Source: Rickettsiales bacterium
Lineage (GTDB): Bacteria; Pseudomonadota; Alphaproteobacteria; G027485855
Length of the DNA: 64,000 bases
Direction of reading: 5' to 3'
Assembly: GCA_027485855.1 (NCBI GenBank)
Contig: JAIXQD010000008.1
Span: 119,490-183,489 of the forward strand
Below, in pieces: positions 63,254-64,000 of the stretch. Below the pieces are notes generated by a model that saw nothing but the letters and a program-made list of their open reading frames with translations, was not told the origin of the DNA and did no database searches. How positions within the stretch are numbered: position 1 is the stretch's first letter; the number at the start of each line of letters is the position of its first letter. Both the position numbers and the translations under genes were made by a program.

Positions 63254-64000
63254 TTGCCGCACAGGGGGTGACAGCAACCGCGCCTGGCCTGAGGGGTGTC
63301 AGTTTGGGCGATGCAATTTGTGCCTGTGCGGCGGCGTCGGCTATGCGGGCTAGCTCACGCGCCGCAATTTTATGTGCCGTGACATCGGCAGCGCAGATGA
63401 CATATTCGGCAAGCAGCAAATCGCCATTGGCTTTTACCAGTGCGTCAGTTTGTGCGGCTTTTGGGGCCCAGAGATTTGTATTGTCGACGAACCAACCATA
63501 ATCTTTTCTTTCAACCAGCGCGCTTTTTGTACTGAGCTCTAGCCATGCTTGGTGTTTTAAAAATGCGGGGCTATTTTCAAAGTCTGTGAGCTGCTGTTGA
63601 GCTTGCTCAAGCTCTGTTGCTAAAACAGATGAAGGTTTACCATATTTAAGCTGGCTAAGACTGGTTAAGTAGAAGGGCACACGGCCAGAATAAGTGTCAT
63701 ATCCATTTTTCTTTAGCTTGGGTTGTGTGATATTGGGGGCGAGAAATTGCGCCAGCTTATCTGCGTTCCTTCCAGCTTTAACTTTTTCTAGCTCCACAAA
63801 AAAGAGTCTGGCTTCATCGGCGGGTTTTTGCAGCATGGCATCAATCGGCTGCAACATTGGCTCGGGCTGTACAAATACATAAGCCAAGAGCTCTTTGAAT
63901 TCTCTAATTTCGGCAGCCTCACTTGGAAATGCATCGCGAAAACTGCCCGAAAGTTTTCTGACCTTAAAGGTAAGATCTTCAACGGCCCTTGTTTTTTCAA
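63225..64000 (-). CDS. Hypothetical protein, 5' end beyond the window
   Basis: Unrecognised. The frame stays open to base 64000 with no stop, so the start lies outside; at least 258 codons are visible. It is helical and charged in its visible N-part, with Trp/Tyr-rich centre ([15 protein letters not shown]). Motifs are absent. The C-terminal 60 residues are Ala-rich and end in a Pro-containing tail. It overlaps rlmN tail-to-tail. Confidence 0.6.
   Translation of the reverse strand, partial: EKTRAVEDLTFKVRKLSGSFRDAFPSEAAEIREFKELLAYVFVQPEPMLQPIDAMLQKPADEARLFFVELEKVKAGRNADKLAQFLAPNITQPKLKKNGYDTYSGRVPFYLTSLSQLKYGKPSSVLATELEQAQQQLTDFENSPAFLKHQAWLELSTKSALVERKDYGWFVDNTNLWAPKAAQTDALVKANGDLLLAEYVICAADVTAHKIAARELARIADAAAQAQIASPKLTPLRPGAVAVTPCAATKPNPELRL

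Noticed and set aside
1..64000. tRNA, rRNA, CRISPR, IS or prophage features
   Set aside because: No T-arm consensus, no spaced identical repeats, and no transposase, integrase or phage structural gene was found by eye.

Overview
The window is dense bacterial chromosome with about 68 protein genes, almost no long gaps, and no rRNA, tRNA, IS element, prophage or CRISPR array that I could see. The gene set points to an alphaproteobacterium: a two-receiver PleD-type diguanylate cyclase, DUF2336, DUF4167 beside prfA-prmC, an IalB-like secreted protein, a bactofilin, an ECF sigma factor with a ChrR-type anti-sigma factor, and a valyl-tRNA synthetase of the archaeal-like class known from Rickettsia. 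The moderate GC content and many unfamiliar proteins suggest a deep-branching or uncultured lineage (inference).

Layout. 1-1815: three overlapping genes of unknown function, cut by the left edge. 1.9-8.0 kb: valS, a chemoreceptor almost without a sensor domain, and a class A penicillin-binding protein. 8.0-12.4 kb: small unknowns, a DUF2336 protein, a TauE/SafE permease and a degenerate EAL protein. 12.4-16.7 kb: DUF2256, cysQ, pleD, dapB, an alkyltransferase and nth. 16.7-24.2 kb: a bactofilin pair, a PfkB kinase, a membrane protein, copper genes (copA and a divergent DUF305 gene), speB and gmhA. 24.2-30.3 kb: malic enzyme, a secreted HExxH protein, dut, coaBC and an SH3 protein. 30.4-35.2 kb: a solute-binding protein, then an adaptor-permease-ATPase export operon. 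35.3-41.6 kb: the least explained stretch, where seven unrecognised genes surround ispG. 41.7-48.1 kb: prfA-prmC, DUF4167, dapF-ftsY and AMP nucleosidase. 48.1-54.6 kb: a MAPEG protein, phhB, and a minus-strand run ending in a nucleoside salvage operon (cdd-punA-deoC-deoA). 54.7-64 kb: a DUF2333 pair, a voltage-gated channel behind comM, a coiled-coil protein, an RNA methylase, an ECF sigma/ChrR pair, an IalB-like gene, rlmN and a gene cut by the right edge.

Three threads deserve attention. (1) At least seven genes have a good -35/-10 promoter whose expected start site falls on or within a few bases of the start codon, so leaderless mRNAs look common. (2) Short tandem duplications of about 14-27 bp sit on stop codons at several gene ends, often carrying the stop codon with them. 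(3) The voltage-gated channel has a Gly-containing filter (TLDGWSN), unlike the TLESW filter of bacterial sodium channels.

Starts were moved inward from the longest reading frame wherever a Shine-Dalgarno site, a promoter or family length argued for it.
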